Part shown: positions 29,498 through 40,961 of the stretch, in pieces
How the letters are laid out: each line of letters begins with the position of its first letter
Numbering within the stretch: the first letter of the stretch is position 1
Origin: Sandaracinus amylolyticus
GTDB taxonomy: Bacteria > Myxococcota_A > Polyangia > Polyangiales > Sandaracinaceae
NCBI RefSeq assembly: GCF_000737325.1
Contig: NZ_CP011125.1
Location: forward strand, 6,014,001-6,078,000
Direction of reading: 5' to 3'
DNA: 64,000 nucleotides
Made by a program: the position numbers and the translations under genes
The notes under the pieces: model-generated
What the model was told of the DNA's origin: nothing
The model's database searches: none
Seen by the model: the letters and a program-made list of their open reading frames with translations, nothing else

Positions 29498-30983
29498 AGG
29501 TCGTGTCTTCGAGGTGGTACTCGAGCACGCGCCCGGCGCGTCGCGCCTCGCACGCGCCGTCCTCGACGAGCGCGGCGAGCGCTGCCTGGGCCGCGCGGAG
29601 CGGCGCGCCGACGGCCTCGGCGAGCTCCTTCGCGCTGCGCCCGCGATCCTCGGCGAGCGCCGCGAGGATCTTGTCGGCCAGCGAGCGACCCGCGCGCGGA
29701 TCGGGGCACACCAGGCCGCGCTCGGCCTCGAGCCGCACGTGGCTTCCCTGTCGCTCGAGGTGCGCGATCCCGCCGAGCCACTCGCGCGCGCGGTGCAGCG
29801 CGACGTCGAGCGCGCCGCGATGGATCTCGGGCACGAACTCGAAGCCGTAGACGGCGCGGAAGCACTCTGCCTCGTCGAGCCCTCGAGGCCCGGCGAGGAG
29901 GAGCGTGGCGATGACGGTCTCCGCGCGCCCTTGATGTCGTCGCGACTGCTGCAGCGCGGGCACGCCGTCGAGGACGAGCGCGCGACCGAGGCGCACGACG
30001 CGGCGCGGCGCCGATGCACGATGCTGGAGCGCGTAGAGGATCGCGGACTCGGACGCGATGCCACGCGTCGTCGCGATGCCGTGGAGCGCGGGTGGGATCT
30101 CGGACGTCGCGCCGAGCAGGAACGACTCGAGCGGCGAGCCGTGCGGATCGCGCTGCGGATCGCAGGCGAGCACCAGCGCGTCGACGTCGTCGCGGAGGAA
30201 CGGCGGGGCGCTCGCCGCGCGCGCCTGCAGCACACGCGTCGCGTCGTCGAAGCGCGCGCGGTCGCCCGACTCCGCCGCGTCGCACCACGCGTGGAGCGCG
30301 GCGGCGAGCTCGTCGCGCGCGAGCGAGGACGCGCTGCCTCCCGCGAGCGCGTGCTCGAACGCGAGCCACGCCCCGTGCGAAGTGACCGGCAGCGCGCCGA
30401 GCGCGCGCGTGATCCGGAGCGCGAGGTGCGCGTGCCCGCTCGCGCGGCGTGCTCGCGCGAGCACCAGGTGCGCGAGCGCCTCGCACAGCGGGATGCTCTC
30501 GGTGCGCGCCATGCGCGACGCGCGGCGCGCCGCCTTCACGCCCGACGCGACGTCGCCCGACGCGAGGCGCGCGAGCCCCGCGAGCGATGCCGCGTCGACC
30601 ACGAGATCGGGCTGGCGTCGCTCCGACGCACGTGCGCCGCACGTCGTCGCGAGATCGAGCGCGAGCGCGTGGGCGCCCGAGAGCAAGGCGCGCCACGCGC
30701 CGATCAGCTCGGCAGCGACGTCGGGCGCGCCTTCGGTCGCGGCGGGTCGCGCGTCGGCGATCCGGTCGTCGAGCTCCGACACGCGCGCGGCGTCGAGCGC
30801 GAGCGCCGCGTGACGCGCGCTCGCCGCGAGCACCCGCACCGCGGATCCGCGATCGGCGTCGTCGGCGCTGCGGAGCCGGGATGGCGACATCGCGGCGACG
30901 CGCGCGTCACAGGTCACGCGATCACCGGCGAGCGCCGCGGCGATCGCGGCGCGATCGGCCTCGATGTGGGCGTCCGAGGGCAT
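29472..30983 (-). CDS. Putative regulator: helical-repeat protein with C-terminal winged helix
   Basis: A 503-residue soluble protein. Residues about 1-290 are Ala/Arg-rich helices compatible with degenerate TPR repeats. Residues about 330-420 look like a transcriptional activator core (VRLGRALVLDGVPALQQSRRHQ, AETVIATLLLAGPRGLDEAECFRAVYGFEF, ALDVALHRAREWLGG), similar in layout to the winged-helix part of BTAD/SARP or LuxR-like proteins. A final winged-helix-like segment follows (KILAALAEDRGRSAKELAEAVGAPLRAAQAALAALVEDGACE). I do not recognise a named family. It is divergent from the kinase at 31020 across only 36 bases, so it may regulate that promoter and itself. Confidence 0.6.
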   Translation of the reverse strand: MPSDAHIEADRAAIAAALAGDRVTCDARVAAMSPSRLRSADDADRGSAVRVLAASARHAALALDAARVSELDDRIADARPAATEGAPDVAAELIGAWRALLSGAHALALDLATTCGARASERRQPDLVVDAASLAGLARLASGDVASGVKAARRASRMARTESIPLCEALAHLVLARARRASGHAHLALRITRALGALPVTSHGAWLAFEHALAGGSASSLARDELAAALHAWCDAAESGDRARFDDATRVLQARAASAPPFLRDDVDALVLACDPQRDPHGSPLESFLLGATSEIPPALHGIATTRGIASESAILYALQHRASAPRRVVRLGRALVLDGVPALQQSRRHQGRAETVIATLLLAGPRGLDEAECFRAVYGFEFVPEIHRGALDVALHRAREWLGGIAHLERQGSHVRLEAERGLVCPDPRAGRSLADKILAALAEDRGRSAKELAEAVGAPLRAAQAALAALVEDGACEARRAGRVLEYHLEDTTFSEPTYVR

Positions 30984-31011
30984 TGGTCGCGACCGCGGGC
31001 GAGGATACAAT
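30983..31011 (+). promoter_or_regulatory. Promoter of the kinase/PEGA operon
   Basis: TTGGTC (30983-30988), a 17-base spacer and TACAAT (31006-31011) form a sigma-70-like promoter ending eight bases before the kinase ATG, which predicts a leaderless or nearly leaderless mRNA. The -35 hexamer overlaps the first base of the divergent regulator's start codon, so the two units compete for space. Confidence 0.5.
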
Positions 31012-31019
31012 GGCGCGCG

Positions 31020-32320
<1,301 letters not shown>

Positions 32321-32324
<4 letters not shown>

Positions 32325-33250
32325 CGCGGCTCCGCACGTTCGTCGTGGTGCTCGTGCTCGCGCTGCTCGCGCCCGCATCGATGGTGCATGCGCAGCGCGA
32401 CGAGGCGCGCGCGCTCTTCGAGCAAGCGCGCGAGGCGCTCGGCTCGGGTGACTTCGCGACCGCGCGCGATCTGCTCGCGCGCTCGCTCGCGCTCGCGTCG
32501 AACGTCGGATCCGCATTCAACCTCGCGATAGCGCTGCGCGGCACCGGCGAGCTGCAGCGCGCGATCGAGACGTTCGACGCGCTGCTCGCGGACCGCTACG
32601 GCGCGCTCTCGCCCGAGCAGCGGCGCGAGGTCGAGTCGTTCCTCGTGCGCTCGCGGCGCGAGCTCGGGCACCTCTCGGTGCGCGTGACCGGCGCCGATGC
32701 GATCGAGCTGCGCATCGACGGCGTGCTGGTCGCGACCGCGCCCGACGGCGACGTCGTCGAGACCGCCGTCGATCCCGGTGAGCACGTCGTCACCGCGTCC
32801 GCGCCGCGCCGCACGAGCTACGAGGAGCGCATCGTCGTCGAGCGCGGCGCACGCCGAACGATCCGCGCCGAGCTCGGCTCGACGCTCCCCGGCACGCTCG
32901 TCGTCGAGAGCCCGACGCCCGAGGCGATCGTCGAGATCCTCGGCGTGGTGCGCGGCGCCGGATCGATCCGCCGCGACCTCCCGCCGGGCGAGTACCGCAT
33001 CTCGGTCGCCGACAGCGCAGGACGACGCGAGACCACCGCGCGCGTCGACAGCGGCGAGCTGATGCGCGTCGTGCTCTCGGGCCCGAGCGCGGGCACGCCG
33101 ATCGTCGAGAGCCCGTGGCTGTGGTCGGGCGTCGCGCTGGCGCTCGCTGCGGCGGCCATCGGCATCGCGGTGCCGCTCACGGTCACGCAGGAAGAAGCGC
33201 CCGTCTCCGATCCGATCTACGGCGTCGTCGTCACGCTGACGACGCCGTAG
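32321..33250 (+). CDS. Exported TPR/PEGA-domain protein
   Basis: A 309-residue protein from GTG 32321. The signal peptide VTRLRTFVVVLVLALLAPASMVHAQ probably has a cleavage site after HAQ. TPR-like helices span about 27-90 (RALFEQAREALGSGDFATARDLLARSLAL). Two beta-sandwich PEGA-like domains follow, with the recognisable DPGEHVVTASAPRRTSYEERIVVERGARR and LPPGEYRISV patterns. A TM helix near 270-290 (WLWSGVALALAAAAIGIAVPLTV) would anchor its C-terminal end. PEGA and TPR proteins often sit beside kinases in myxobacteria; here they are translationally coupled. Confidence 0.78.
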
Positions 33251-33251
33251 A

Positions 33252-33278
33252 CGTCCCGTCCCTACCGTCCGCGGGACG
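33252..33278. terminator. Weak hairpin between convergent operons
   Basis: CGTCCCG (33252-33258) pairs with CGGGACG (33272-33278), a 7-bp stem with a 13-base loop. It lies in the 45-base gap between the convergent PEGA gene and the end of the branched-chain operon. It is short, so its role as a terminator is uncertain. Confidence 0.35.
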
Positions 33279-33295
33279 AGCACTCCGGTCGGGAC

Positions 33296-34456
33296 TCACT
33301 TCTTCTCGGCATCCGGGTAGCGCGGGTAGCTGCCCAGCACCGTCAGCGCCTGCACGCGCGTCTCGAGCGCCGCGAGCGCGGCCGCGACGTTCTCGTCCTC
33401 GCGGTGCCCTTCGACGTCGATCACGAACACGTAGCGCCACGCGCGATCGCGGCTCGGCCGCGACTCGATGCGCGTCATGTTCACGCCGTTGTCCTCGAGC
33501 ACGCCGAGCGTGCGGCGCAGCGCGCCGCGTTCGGTCTCGTCGGCGATGATGAACGTGAACGTCGTGCGGTCACGGCCGGTCGGCTTCGCGTCGTCCTTGC
33601 CGATCATCACGAAGCGCGTCGCGTTGAACGCGATGTCCTGGATGCCCTCGCGCAGCACCGGCACGCCCATGATCTCGCCGGCGAGCGAGCTGCCGATCGC
33701 CGCGCCGCTCGCGTCACCGCCCGCCTCGCGCACCGCCAGCGCGGTCGACGCGGTGTGGACGATCTGCGCCTGGGGCAGGTTGTTCGCGAGGTACTTGCGG
33801 CACTGCGCGAGCGCCTGCGGGTGCGAGTACACGCGGCGCACCTCGGAGAGCGACTCGACGTTCGACAGCAGGCAGTGCTTGATCGGCAGCACGAGCTCGC
33901 GCCGGATGCGACAGCCGCCCTCGATCAGCGCGTCGATCGCGCCGGCGACCGAGCCCTCGGTCGAGTTCTCGATCGGCACCACGCCGTACACTGCGCGGCC
34001 GCGACGCACCGACTCGAACACGCCGTCGATCGTCGCTTCCTCGATGTACTGCGGGGCGTAGCCGAAGAGCGCGCGCGCCGCCGCGTGCGAGTACGTGCCC
34101 TGCGGTCCGAGGTACGCGACGGTCACGCGCGCCTGGAGCGACACGCAGCCGCTCAGGATCTCGCGGAACACCGCGAGGATCGCGGGCTTCGGGAAGCGAC
34201 CCGCGCCGCGCTCGAGCAGGCGCTCGAGCAGCGCCTTCTCGCGCTCGGGATCGAGCGCGGGCGCACCGCTCGCCTGCTTCGCGCGACGCACCGCACCGAC
34301 GACCTCCGCGCGCTCGGCGAGGAGATCGAGGATGCGATCGTCGATCGAGTCGATGCGCTGCCGCGCCAGCGCGAGATCGGGCACGGGCACGCCGTTCTCC
34401 GGCGTCGGAAGCGGCGTGATGATCGACTCGATCGAGGCGCGGGGATCGTCGCTCAC
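33296..34456 (-). CDS. pheA: Bifunctional chorismate mutase/prephenate dehydratase
   Basis: A 386-residue P-protein. Residues about 27-110 are an AroQ-type chorismate mutase (LALARQRIDSIDDRILDLLAERAEVVGAVRRAK). The prephenate dehydratase domain begins VAYLGPQGTYSHAAA and contains PIENSTEGSVAGAIDAL and the catalytic FNATRFVMIG. A C-terminal ACT domain has FTFIIADETERGALRRTLGVLEDNGVNMTRIESRPS, including the ESRP motif for phenylalanine feedback. It makes phenylpyruvate for phenylalanine. GTG 34456 overlaps the malic enzyme stop by four bases. It is the last gene of the branched-chain operon, an unusual place for pheA, so its transcription is probably tied to branched-chain supply. Confidence 0.94.
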   Translation of the reverse strand: MSDDPRASIESIITPLPTPENGVPVPDLALARQRIDSIDDRILDLLAERAEVVGAVRRAKQASGAPALDPEREKALLERLLERGAGRFPKPAILAVFREILSGCVSLQARVTVAYLGPQGTYSHAAARALFGYAPQYIEEATIDGVFESVRRGRAVYGVVPIENSTEGSVAGAIDALIEGGCRIRRELVLPIKHCLLSNVESLSEVRRVYSHPQALAQCRKYLANNLPQAQIVHTASTALAVREAGGDASGAAIGSSLAGEIMGVPVLREGIQDIAFNATRFVMIGKDDAKPTGRDRTTFTFIIADETERGALRRTLGVLEDNGVNMTRIESRPSRDRAWRYVFVIDVEGHREDENVAAALAALETRVQALTVLGSYPRYPDAEKK

Positions 34457-36234
34457 GCCGGCCTCACGGGCAGGTGCCGCGGGGTCCACGAGCGCGCGCG
34501 CACGAACGCGACGGGATCGGGATCCGCGCCCTCGGGCCACGTGCCGACTCCGTCGTCGACCGCGCGACGCATCACGCGCGCTGCGACGTGCGCCGAGACC
34601 TCGCGGAGCTCACGGATCGGCGGGTACATCGCGCCGCTCGCGAGGTGGCGCTCCTGCACGTACTCGGCGAGCGCGTACGCGGCCTCGAGCACCATCTGAT
34701 CGGTGATCTCGGACGCGCCCGAGAGCATCGCGCCGAGGCCGATCCCGGGGAACACGAACGCGTTGTTGCCCTGGCCGATCACGAAGCGCTTGCCGCCGAG
34801 CTCGACCGGCGCGAACGGCGATCCCGTCGCGACGATCGCGCGCCCCTCGGTCCACGCCAGCACGTCGGCGGGGCGTGCCTCGCACGACGTGATCGGGTTC
34901 GAGAGCGCGAGCACGATCGGACGCGCGCACTGCGAGCCGAGCTGCTTCACGATCGTCTCGTCGAACGCGCCCGCCTGACCGCTCAGGCCGATCAGCACGG
35001 TGGCGCGCCCCTCGCGCACCGTCTCGAGCAGATCGGGGCGCTCGCCCGTGATCTTCCAGCTCTCGATCGCTGCGCGACGCTGCGCGAGAGGCGCCTTGTA
35101 CGCCTCCATCTTCGCGCCTTCGATCAGCAGGCCGCGCGAGTCGAGGACGAGCACGCGCGCCCGCGCCTCTTCGTCGCTCAGCCCCTCGCGGCGCATGCCC
35201 GCCTGGATCGCCATCGCGACGCCCGCGCCACCCGCGCCCGCGCCGTGGATCACCACGCGCTGATCGCGGAGTCGCTCGCCCTTGCCCGCGCACGCCGCGA
35301 GCAGGCCCGCGAGCGCGACCGCGCCCGTGCCCTGCACGTCGTCGTTGAACGACGGCATCGAGCGGCGATGACGGTGCAGCACGTCGATCGCGGCGTCCTT
35401 CGCGAGGTCCTCCCACTGCAGCAGCGCGCGCGGATAACGCCGCGCGAGCGCGCCGACGAACGCGTCGACGAGCGAGAGATACGCCTGGCCACGCGCGCGC
35501 TCACGACGCACGCCCTGGTAGAGCGGGTCCTCGCGCAGCGAGTCGCGATCGGTGCCCGCGTCGAGCAGCACCGGCATCGTGCGCGCGGGATCGACGCCCG
35601 CCGCGCCGTAGAGCGAGAGCTTGCCGATCGAAATCCCGATGCCGCCGTGGCCGCGATCGCCGATCCCGAGGATCGCCGACGCATCGGTCGCGACGACGAC
35701 GCGCACGTCGTCCGCGGGCCACGCCGCGAGCAGCGCGTCGATGCGCTCGATGTCGTCGTACGTGATCACGAGGCCCTTGGGCTCCTGATGCACGTGATCG
35801 AAGCGCTCGATCGCCTCGGCGACGGTCGGCGTGTAGACGTACGGCAGCAGCTCTTCGAGGTGCGCGGCGAGCAGCGCCTGGAAGATCACGTCGCTGCGAT
35901 CCTGGATACCGCGCAGATAGAGATGACGACCGAGCGCCGTCGTCTGCAGCCCGAAGCCGGCGTACGCACGCTCGACCTGCTGCTCGAGTGTCGTGATCGC
36001 GGGCGGCAGCAGGCCCTCGAGCCCGAGCGCGCGACGCTCCTCACGGTCGAACGCCGCGCCCTTGTTCGTCAGCGGATGTCGCAGCAGCTGCGCGCCCCGC
36101 AGCGTCGTCGCGAGGTACGGCGCGCCTTGCGCGTCGTATCGGACCTCCACCTCGCGCGCCGCGCCCGAAGCCCTGGAGACGACGCCGGTCACCCGGCCCC
36201 CACGCTCCGTATCCGTCGTCGTCCCCTGGCTCAC
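34453..36234 (-). CDS. Malic enzyme (NAD(P)-dependent, MaeA-like)
   Basis: A 593-residue full-length malic enzyme of the large type: LYLRGIQDRSDVIFQALLAAHLEELLPYVYTPTV, the GHGGIGISIGKLSLYGAAGVDP substrate region, FNDDVQGTGAVALAGLL (metal site), and the Rossmann motif IHGAGAGGAGVA, followed by ALSNPITSCEARPADVLAWTEGRAIVATGSPF. It oxidatively decarboxylates malate to pyruvate. Pyruvate is the substrate of IlvBN and CimA in the same operon, which gives it an obvious supporting role. GTG 36234 overlaps the leuB stop. Cofactor choice (NAD versus NADP) is not decided by what I can see. Confidence 0.92.
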   Translation of the reverse strand: MSQGTTTDTERGGRVTGVVSRASGAAREVEVRYDAQGAPYLATTLRGAQLLRHPLTNKGAAFDREERRALGLEGLLPPAITTLEQQVERAYAGFGLQTTALGRHLYLRGIQDRSDVIFQALLAAHLEELLPYVYTPTVAEAIERFDHVHQEPKGLVITYDDIERIDALLAAWPADDVRVVVATDASAILGIGDRGHGGIGISIGKLSLYGAAGVDPARTMPVLLDAGTDRDSLREDPLYQGVRRERARGQAYLSLVDAFVGALARRYPRALLQWEDLAKDAAIDVLHRHRRSMPSFNDDVQGTGAVALAGLLAACAGKGERLRDQRVVIHGAGAGGAGVAMAIQAGMRREGLSDEEARARVLVLDSRGLLIEGAKMEAYKAPLAQRRAAIESWKITGERPDLLETVREGRATVLIGLSGQAGAFDETIVKQLGSQCARPIVLALSNPITSCEARPADVLAWTEGRAIVATGSPFAPVELGGKRFVIGQGNNAFVFPGIGLGAMLSGASEITDQMVLEAAYALAEYVQERHLASGAMYPPIRELREVSAHVAARVMRRAVDDGVGTWPEGADPDPVAFVRARSWTPRHLPVRPA

Positions 36235-37322
36235 GCTCCGCCTCCCTGCCCTGCCGCCTGCGACATCGCATCCACGACCGCGTTGGTCATCTCGCGGGTC
36301 CCGAGCGTGCCACCGAGATCGCGCGTGCGCGCGCCCTTTGCGATCGCGACGTCCACACCGCGCTCGATCGCGGCCGCTTCGTCGGTCCAGCCGAGCGAGT
36401 GACGCGCGAGCATCGCGGCGCTCAGGATCGCGCCGACCGGGTTCGCGAGGCCCTTCCCTGCGATGTCGGGCGCCGAGCCGTGGATCGGCTCGTAGAGCCC
36501 GCGCGGGCCCTCCCCGAGCGACGCGCTCGGGAGCAGCCCGAGCGATCCCGCGAGCGCCGCCGCTTCGTCGGTGAGGATGTCCCCGAACATGTTCTCGGTG
36601 ACGATCACGTCGAAGTCCTTGGCGTGCGTCAGCAGCTTCATCGCGCAGGAGTCCACCAGCTGGTGCTCGAGCGAGATGCCACCGTGACGCGCCCCGACCT
36701 TCACCGCGATCTCGCGCCACAGCCGCGAGCTCTCGAGCACGTTCGCCTTGTCGACGCTCGTGACCTTCTTCTTGCGCGGCGCCGCGAGGCGGAACGCGAG
36801 CTCGACCACGCGCTCGATCTCGTTCTGGTCGTACACGAGCGTGTCGAATGCACGCTCGACGCCGTTCTCGACCGCACGGCCCTTCGGCGTGCCGAAGTAG
36901 AGACCACCGGTCAGCTCGCGCACGAAGACCATGTCCGCGCCCTCGATGCGATCGCGGCGCAGCGGCGACGCGTCCGCGAGCGCGGCGTGGAGGCGCACCG
37001 GGCGCAGGTTCGCGAACACGCCCATCGCCTTGCGCAGCCCGAGCAGGCCCGCCTCGGGGCGCGTCTTCGCGCGCGGATCGTCCCACTTCGGACCGCCGAC
37101 CGCGCCGAGCAGCACCGCGTCCGCGGCCACGCACGCCTCGCGCGTGCGCTCGGGCATCGCCTCCCCGGTCGCGTCGATCGCGATGCCGCCGAGCAGCTCG
37201 TCGCGCGTCTCGAACGACTTGCCGCCGCGCTTCGCCGCGACACCGAGCACGTGCAGCGCGGCCTCGGTCACCTCGGGCCCGATGCCGTCTCCGCCCAACA
37301 CCACGATCCGCGCGCTCGTCAT
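36231..37322 (-). CDS. leuB: 3-Isopropylmalate dehydrogenase
   Basis: A 363-residue LeuB: IVVLGGDGIGPEV at the N-terminus, LLGAVGGPKWDD, RPVRLH, ELTGGLYFG, TSVDKANVLESSRLWREIA, and the metal/substrate region VTENMFGDILTDEAAALAGSLGLLPSASLG with EPIHGSAPDIAGKGLANP. It oxidises 3-isopropylmalate in leucine synthesis and, with CimA present, 3-methylmalate on the route to 2-oxobutyrate for isoleucine. ATG 37322 overlaps the cimA stop (ATGA). Cytoplasmic, of ordinary length. Confidence 0.96.
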   Translation of the reverse strand: MTSARIVVLGGDGIGPEVTEAALHVLGVAAKRGGKSFETRDELLGGIAIDATGEAMPERTREACVAADAVLLGAVGGPKWDDPRAKTRPEAGLLGLRKAMGVFANLRPVRLHAALADASPLRRDRIEGADMVFVRELTGGLYFGTPKGRAVENGVERAFDTLVYDQNEIERVVELAFRLAAPRKKKVTSVDKANVLESSRLWREIAVKVGARHGGISLEHQLVDSCAMKLLTHAKDFDVIVTENMFGDILTDEAAALAGSLGLLPSASLGEGPRGLYEPIHGSAPDIAGKGLANPVGAILSAAMLARHSLGWTDEAAAIERGVDVAIAKGARTRDLGGTLGTREMTNAVVDAMSQAAGQGGGA

Positions 37323-38926
37323 CCGACCTTCTCCTGCGGGGGCACGCTCGCGCGCGCGTGACGCGCGAGGCCGTGCTCGATTCCGTCCACCAGCGCTTCG
37401 AGGCTCGCCTCGACGACGCTCGACGACGCGCCGACGGTGCTCCACGTGTCGTCGCCGTCGCTCGTGTCGACGAGCACGCGCGTGACCGCGTCGGTCGCGA
37501 GGCGCCCGTCGAGGATGCGCACCTTGAAGTCGACCAGACGCAGCGCCGCGACCCGCGGCAGCGAGGGCTCGAGCGCCGCGCGCAGCGCTCGATCGAGCGC
37601 CGCGACCGGGCCCTGGTGCTCGCCCGCGGTGTGGACGACCTGATCGCCGATCGCGACCTTCACCGTCGCCTCCGCGGTCGGCTGCCCGTCGCGATCACGG
37701 CCCACGATCACGCGGTAGTCGAGCACACGGAAGGGCGCGACGTAGCCGGGACGCGCGCGCTCGATGCGCATCGCGACGCTCGCTTCCGCGGCGTCGAACG
37801 AGTAGCCGCGCGCTTCGTCGGCCTTGATCGCACGCACGACGCTACGCGCCTCTTCGTCCTCGAGCGAGAGACCAATCTGCTCGGCGTGCGCGTGCACGTT
37901 GCCCTGCCCCGCGAGCTCGCTGACGACCACGCGCGACTTGTTGCCGACGCGCTCGGGATCGACGTGCTCGTAGCTGCGCTTGCTGCGGCGCACCGCCGCG
38001 ACGTGGACGCCGCCCTTGTGCGCGAACGCGCTGCGCCCGACGTAGGGCTTGTGCGGATCGGGCGTGAGGTTCGCGAGCTCCACGAGCTCGCGCGCGGTCT
38101 CGGTGAGCTCCGCGAGCTTGCCCTCGGGCAGACAGCGCGCGCCGAGCTTCAGCTCGAGGTCCGGGATGATCGTGCAGAGATCCGCGTTGCCGCAGCGCTC
38201 GCCCCACCCGTTGAACGTGCCCTGCACGTGCCGCGCGCCCGCGCGCACCGCGGCGAGCGAGTTCGCGACCGCGAGACCGCCGTCGTCGTGCGCGTGGATG
38301 CCCACCGGGCACGAGAACGCGCGGACCATGCGGCCCACGATCGCCTCGACGTCCCACGGCAAGCTGCCGCCGTTCGTGTCGCAGAGGACGAGCTCGCTCG
38401 CGCCGCCGTTGCGCGCGGCGGTGAGCGACTCGAGCGCGTACGACGGGTCCTCGCGCCAGCCGTCGAAGAAGTGCTCCGCGTCGTAGACGACGGTGCGCCC
38501 TTCCTTCACGAGCAGCGCGACCGTCTGCTCGATCATCTTGAGGTTCTCGTCGAGCGTGACGCGCAGCACCTCGGTCACGTGCAGGCGCGAGCTCTTCCCG
38601 AAGATCGTGACGACGTCGGTGCCCGCCTCGAGCAGCGCCTCGACCTGAGGGTCGTGCTCGGGACGCACGTGCGCGCGGCGCGTCGCACCGAACGCGGCCC
38701 ACTTCGCGTGCGTGAGCTGGTGGTCGCGCGCCCGCGCGAAGAGCTCCGCGTCCTTCGGGTTCGAGCCCGGCCAGCCCGCCTCGATCCAGCTCACGCCCAG
38801 CCGATCGAGGCGATCGGCGATGCGCAGCTTGTCCTCGCAGGTGAGGCTCAGCCCCTCGCGCTGCGTGCCGTCGCGCAGCGTCGTGTCGTAGATCCGGACG
38901 CGAAGCGCGTCGACGACCTCGCTCAT
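37319..38926 (-). CDS. cimA: (R)-citramalate synthase
   Basis: A 535-residue LeuA-family enzyme of the citramalate synthase type: RIYDTTLRDGTQREGLSL, WIEAGWPGSNPKDAELFARA, the metal-binding HAHDDGGLAVANSLAAVRAG, GWGERCGNADLCTIIP, and a C-terminal LeuA-like regulatory dimer domain (about 400-520) that normally senses isoleucine. GWPGSNPKD distinguishes it from the true 2-isopropylmalate synthase at 40961. It condenses pyruvate and acetyl-CoA to citramalate, giving isoleucine without threonine deaminase; none is in this window. It overlaps both neighbours by four bases between leuD and leuB, whose products also process citramalate. Confidence 0.93.
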   Translation of the reverse strand: MSEVVDALRVRIYDTTLRDGTQREGLSLTCEDKLRIADRLDRLGVSWIEAGWPGSNPKDAELFARARDHQLTHAKWAAFGATRRAHVRPEHDPQVEALLEAGTDVVTIFGKSSRLHVTEVLRVTLDENLKMIEQTVALLVKEGRTVVYDAEHFFDGWREDPSYALESLTAARNGGASELVLCDTNGGSLPWDVEAIVGRMVRAFSCPVGIHAHDDGGLAVANSLAAVRAGARHVQGTFNGWGERCGNADLCTIIPDLELKLGARCLPEGKLAELTETARELVELANLTPDPHKPYVGRSAFAHKGGVHVAAVRRSKRSYEHVDPERVGNKSRVVVSELAGQGNVHAHAEQIGLSLEDEEARSVVRAIKADEARGYSFDAAEASVAMRIERARPGYVAPFRVLDYRVIVGRDRDGQPTAEATVKVAIGDQVVHTAGEHQGPVAALDRALRAALEPSLPRVAALRLVDFKVRILDGRLATDAVTRVLVDTSDGDDTWSTVGASSSVVEASLEALVDGIEHGLARHARASVPPQEKVG

Positions 38927-39525
38927 GACGTCGCCTCCTCACCGCTCGCGAGGCTCTCGAGATCGTGGCGACGCTCGAACGCGCGGATGCGATCGGCGTA
39001 CGCGACGAGGTACCCGAGCTCGTCGATGCCCTGCACCAGGCAGTGCTTCGCGAACTCGTCGATCGGGAACGTCGCGGTGCAGCCGTTCCACTTCACGCGC
39101 TCGTTCTCGAGATCGATCTCGATCTCGATCTTCGGATTGGCCTGCACCGCGCTCACCAGCGCGGCGTGCGGCTCGGGCGCGAGCGCGACCGGGAGCACGC
39201 CGTTGCGCGTCGCGTTGCCGCGGAAGATGTCGGCGAAGCCCAGCGCGATCACCGCGCGGAAGCCGCCCGCCTCGAGCGCCCACGGCGCGTGCTCGCGCGA
39301 GCTGCCGCACCCGAAGTTGCGCCCCGCGATCAGGATCTGCGCGCCCGCGTGCTCGGGCTTGTGCAGCACGAACTTCGGGTCCTTGCGCCACTCCGCGAAG
39401 AGACCCTCGGCGAGGCCCGCCTTGTCGATCGTCTTCAGGAAGCGCGCAGGGATGATCTGATCGGTGTCGACGTCGTCCGCGAGCAGCGGCAGCGCGTGCG
39501 ACTCGAGATGCGCGAAGGGCTTCAT
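38923..39525 (-). CDS. leuD: 3-Isopropylmalate dehydratase small subunit
   Basis: A 200-residue Leu[28 protein letters not shown], the core [27 protein letters not shown], and [17 protein letters not shown]. It forms the swivelling small subunit with LeuC and handles both 2-isopropylmalate and citramalate. The start ATG overlaps the leuC stop and the stop overlaps the cimA start. Ordinary in length and motif content. Confidence 0.96.
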   Translation of the reverse strand: MKPFAHLESHALPLLADDVDTDQIIPARFLKTIDKAGLAEGLFAEWRKDPKFVLHKPEHAGAQILIAGRNFGCGSSREHAPWALEAGGFRAVIALGFADIFRGNATRNGVLPVALAPEPHAALVSAVQANPKIEIEIDLENERVKWNGCTATFPIDEFAKHCLVQGIDELGYLVAYADRIRAFERRHDLESLASGEEATS

Positions 39526-40961
39526 GCCGCCACCTCCGGAACGAACGGGAGCTTCCGCGGATCGACCACCACGCCCGCGATCGCACACGCCGCGGCGGTG
39601 CGCGGCGACGCGAGGAACGTGCGGCTTCCCGGGCCCTGACGGCCCTCGAAGTTGCGGTTCGACGTCGACACCGCGTACTGGCCGGGCGTCAGTCGATCCT
39701 CGTTCATCGCGATGCACATCGAGCAGCCGGGCTCGCGCCACTCCGCGCCCGCGGCCTTGAAGATCTCGTGCAGACCTTCCGCCTCCGCGGCCTTCTTCAC
39801 GTCGTGCGAGCCCGGCACGACCATCGCGCGCACGCCTTCCTTCACCTTGCGGCCCGCGAGCACGGCCGCGGCCTCGCGCAGATCGCTGAGGCGCGAGTTC
39901 GTGCACGACCCGATGAAGACGACGTCGATCTTCTTGCCGAGCAGCGGCTTGCCCGGCTCGAGCCCCGTGTACTCGATCGCGCGCTGTCGCGCGGCGCGCT
40001 CGGCGCCGTCGGGCGCGTCCTCGGGGCGCGGCACCGGCGCGTCGATCGGGATCGCCATCGCGGGGTTCGTGCCCCACGTGATCATCGGCGCCAGGCGCGA
40101 GACGTCGATCGTGATCGTCTTCGCGAAGCGCGCGCCCTCGTCGGTCGGCAGCGCGCGCCAGCGCGCGAGCGCGCGATCCCAGCCCTCGCCCTTCGGCACC
40201 GCGGGACGACCGTGCAGGTACTGGTACGTCGTGTCGTCCGGCGCGACGAGACCGGCGCGCGCGCCCGCCTCGATCGACATGTTGCAGAGCGTCATGCGCC
40301 CTTCCATCGAGAGCTGGCGCACCGCCTCACCGCGGTACTCGAAGACGCATCCGGTGCCGCCGTCGACGCCGATCTGCGCGATCAGCGCGAGCACGAGATC
40401 CTTCGCGGTCACGCCCTCGGGCGCGCGCCCGCCGAAGAGCACCTCGACCGGCTCGGGGCGGCGCTGCAGCAGACACTGCGTCGCGAGCACGTGCGCGACC
40501 TCGCTCGTGCCGATGCCGAACGCGAGCGCGCCGAACGCACCGTGCGTCGACGTGTGGCTGTCGCCGCAGACGATCGTCATGCCCGGCTGGGTGCGCCCCA
40601 TCTCCGGACCGACGACGTGCACGATGCCGTTGCGCGGCGTGCCGAGCGAATAGAGCTCGATGTTGTTCTCCGCGCAGTTGCGCATCAGCTGCTCGAGCTG
40701 ACGACGCCCCTCGGAGTCGACGACCGCGAGACCACCGGGACGCGTCGGCGTCGAGTGATCCATCGTCGCGAGCGTCCGATCGGGGCGGCGCACCTTCATG
40801 TTGCGCTCGCGCAGCGTCGAGAACGCCTGGGGCGAGGTCACCTCGTGGACGAGGTGGAGATCGACGTAGAGCACCGCGGGCCGCTTCGGGTGCTCCGCGA
40901 CCACGTGCGACTCCCAGATCTTGTCGAACATCGTCCGAGGACGATCCGCCGTCGCGCTCAT
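39522..40961 (-). CDS. leuC: 3-Isopropylmalate dehydratase large subunit
   Basis: A 479-residue aconitase-family subunit: [24 protein letters not shown], the substrate-site [32 protein letters not shown], and the 4Fe-4S cysteines in [17 protein letters not shown] and GCSMCIAMN. It isomerises 2-isopropylmalate to 3-isopropylmalate (and citramalate to 3-methylmalate) with LeuD. ATG 40961 shares one base with the leuA stop (TGATG). The extra N-terminal [10 protein letters not shown] is not conserved in the family. Confidence 0.96.
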   Translation of the reverse strand: MSATADRPRTMFDKIWESHVVAEHPKRPAVLYVDLHLVHEVTSPQAFSTLRERNMKVRRPDRTLATMDHSTPTRPGGLAVVDSEGRRQLEQLMRNCAENNIELYSLGTPRNGIVHVVGPEMGRTQPGMTIVCGDSHTSTHGAFGALAFGIGTSEVAHVLATQCLLQRRPEPVEVLFGGRAPEGVTAKDLVLALIAQIGVDGGTGCVFEYRGEAVRQLSMEGRMTLCNMSIEAGARAGLVAPDDTTYQYLHGRPAVPKGEGWDRALARWRALPTDEGARFAKTITIDVSRLAPMITWGTNPAMAIPIDAPVPRPEDAPDGAERAARQRAIEYTGLEPGKPLLGKKIDVVFIGSCTNSRLSDLREAAAVLAGRKVKEGVRAMVVPGSHDVKKAAEAEGLHEIFKAAGAEWREPGCSMCIAMNEDRLTPGQYAVSTSNRNFEGRQGPGSRTFLASPRTAAACAIAGVVVDPRKLPFVPEVAA